A stretch of DNA of 5,853 nt from positions 1-5,853 of the forward strand of contig JACRBO010000761.1 in assembly GCA_016219235.1 (NCBI GenBank). The letters are read 5' to 3'. This document shows positions 5,464-5,853 of this stretch, one piece after another; the stretch's first letter is position 1, and each line of letters starts with the position of its first letter. A model generated the notes under the pieces. That model saw only the letters and a program-made list of their open reading frames with translations, was not told the DNA's origin and ran no database searches. A program made the position numbers and the translations under genes. Origin of the DNA: Chloroflexota bacterium. Its GTDB lineage: Bacteria; Chloroflexota; Anaerolineae; Fen-1058.

Positions 5464-5853
5464 ATGACGAACAACCAGACGGAGGTCAAACAGTTTCCTG
5501 AGCGAGCGAGTTTTTACTGGGCATTTAATGCAGATCAGCCGGGCCGTTTGCGGCTGGCGAGGGACGATTGGCGCTTCAAAGACGCTCAGCCCTATCGCGT
5601 CAGTGTCGTGATCCCGGCATTGAATGAAGCCGCCAATCTGCCGTATGTGCTGCCTTTGATCCCGACCTGGGTGGATGAGGTGCTGCTGGTTGACGGATAT
5701 TCCACGGATCACACCATCGAGGTGGCTCGCAGCCTGATGCCCAATATTCGGATTGTGCACCAGACGGGGCGGGGCAAAGGCAACGCGCTGCGGACCTGTT
5801 TCGCCGTCGCAACCGGGGACATCATCGTGATGATGGATGCCGATGGTTCGACC
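5464..5853 (+). CDS. Family 2 glycosyltransferase (partial, N-terminal part)
   Basis: The frame is open from an ATG at 5464 to the right edge (130 codons), so the C-terminal part is missing. After a variable leader of about 44 residues comes the GT-A fold of inverting GT2 enzymes: VSVVIPALNEAANLP (46-60, nucleotide-binding strand), VDEVLLVDGYSTDHT (70-84), the GRGKGNALR loop (102-110), and GDIIVMMDADGST (118-130), whose DAD is the metal/nucleotide-sugar binding DxD motif. Such enzymes act at the cytoplasmic face of the membrane and transfer a sugar from an activated donor to a lipid or polysaccharide precursor; the closest style is the polyprenyl-phosphate or cell-surface polysaccharide group. 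GGGGAGGAG (5448-5456), 7 bases before the ATG, is a strong ribosome binding site. Donor and acceptor cannot be told from this fragment. No partner gene is visible in the window. Confidence 0.93.
   Translation, partial: MTNNQTEVKQFPERASFYWAFNADQPGRLRLARDDWRFKDAQPYRVSVVIPALNEAANLPYVLPLIPTWVDEVLLVDGYSTDHTIEVARSLMPNIRIVHQTGRGKGNALRTCFAVATGDIIVMMDADGST

Overview
This 5.85-kb window is fairly GC-rich and bacterial. The gene types (a periplasmic DUF4331 protein, an ECF sigma factor with an RskA-type anti-sigma factor, a GT2 glycosyltransferase of the VVIPALNE...VDGYSTD...DADGS type, and unusual four-helix membrane proteins) best fit Chloroflexota. That assignment is an inference from protein style; no marker gene is present.

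Left part (1-2412), all genes on the minus strand. The sigma factor gene (1500-2078) is followed by its anti-sigma partner (660-1499); the stop and start codons abut (TGA-ATG). A strong rho-independent terminator (591-633) closes this operon. The next gene downstream on the same strand is a DUF4331 secreted protein (start at 353, running off the left edge), which has its own ribosome binding site. This is a likely envelope-stress or extracytoplasmic signalling module: the anti-sigma factor holds the sigma factor at the membrane, and DUF4331 is a plausible but unproven regulon member.

Middle part (2413-4737). Two closely related membrane-protein genes are divergently transcribed from a shared 97-bp gap. 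The proteins are about 84% identical and aligned without gaps over 330 residues. Together they form an inverted duplication of about 1 kb per arm. The innermost 66 bp of each arm (gap flank, Shine-Dalgarno, start codon, first 35 coding bases) are perfectly identical, and a compact hairpin sits at the axis. The plus-strand copy ends in a clear terminator. The minus-strand copy ends against a MITE-like repeat that has a second copy at about 448-556.

Right part (4738-5853). About 725 bp without a convincing gene holds AT-rich DNA, a good sigma70-type promoter candidate (4991-5019) and small hairpins. This is followed by the start of a family-2 glycosyltransferase gene with a strong ribosome binding site, which runs off the right edge.

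The most unusual features are the divergent paralogue pair with its perfect palindromic core, the dispersed palindromic repeats, and a marked excess of GATC/CGATCG sites.
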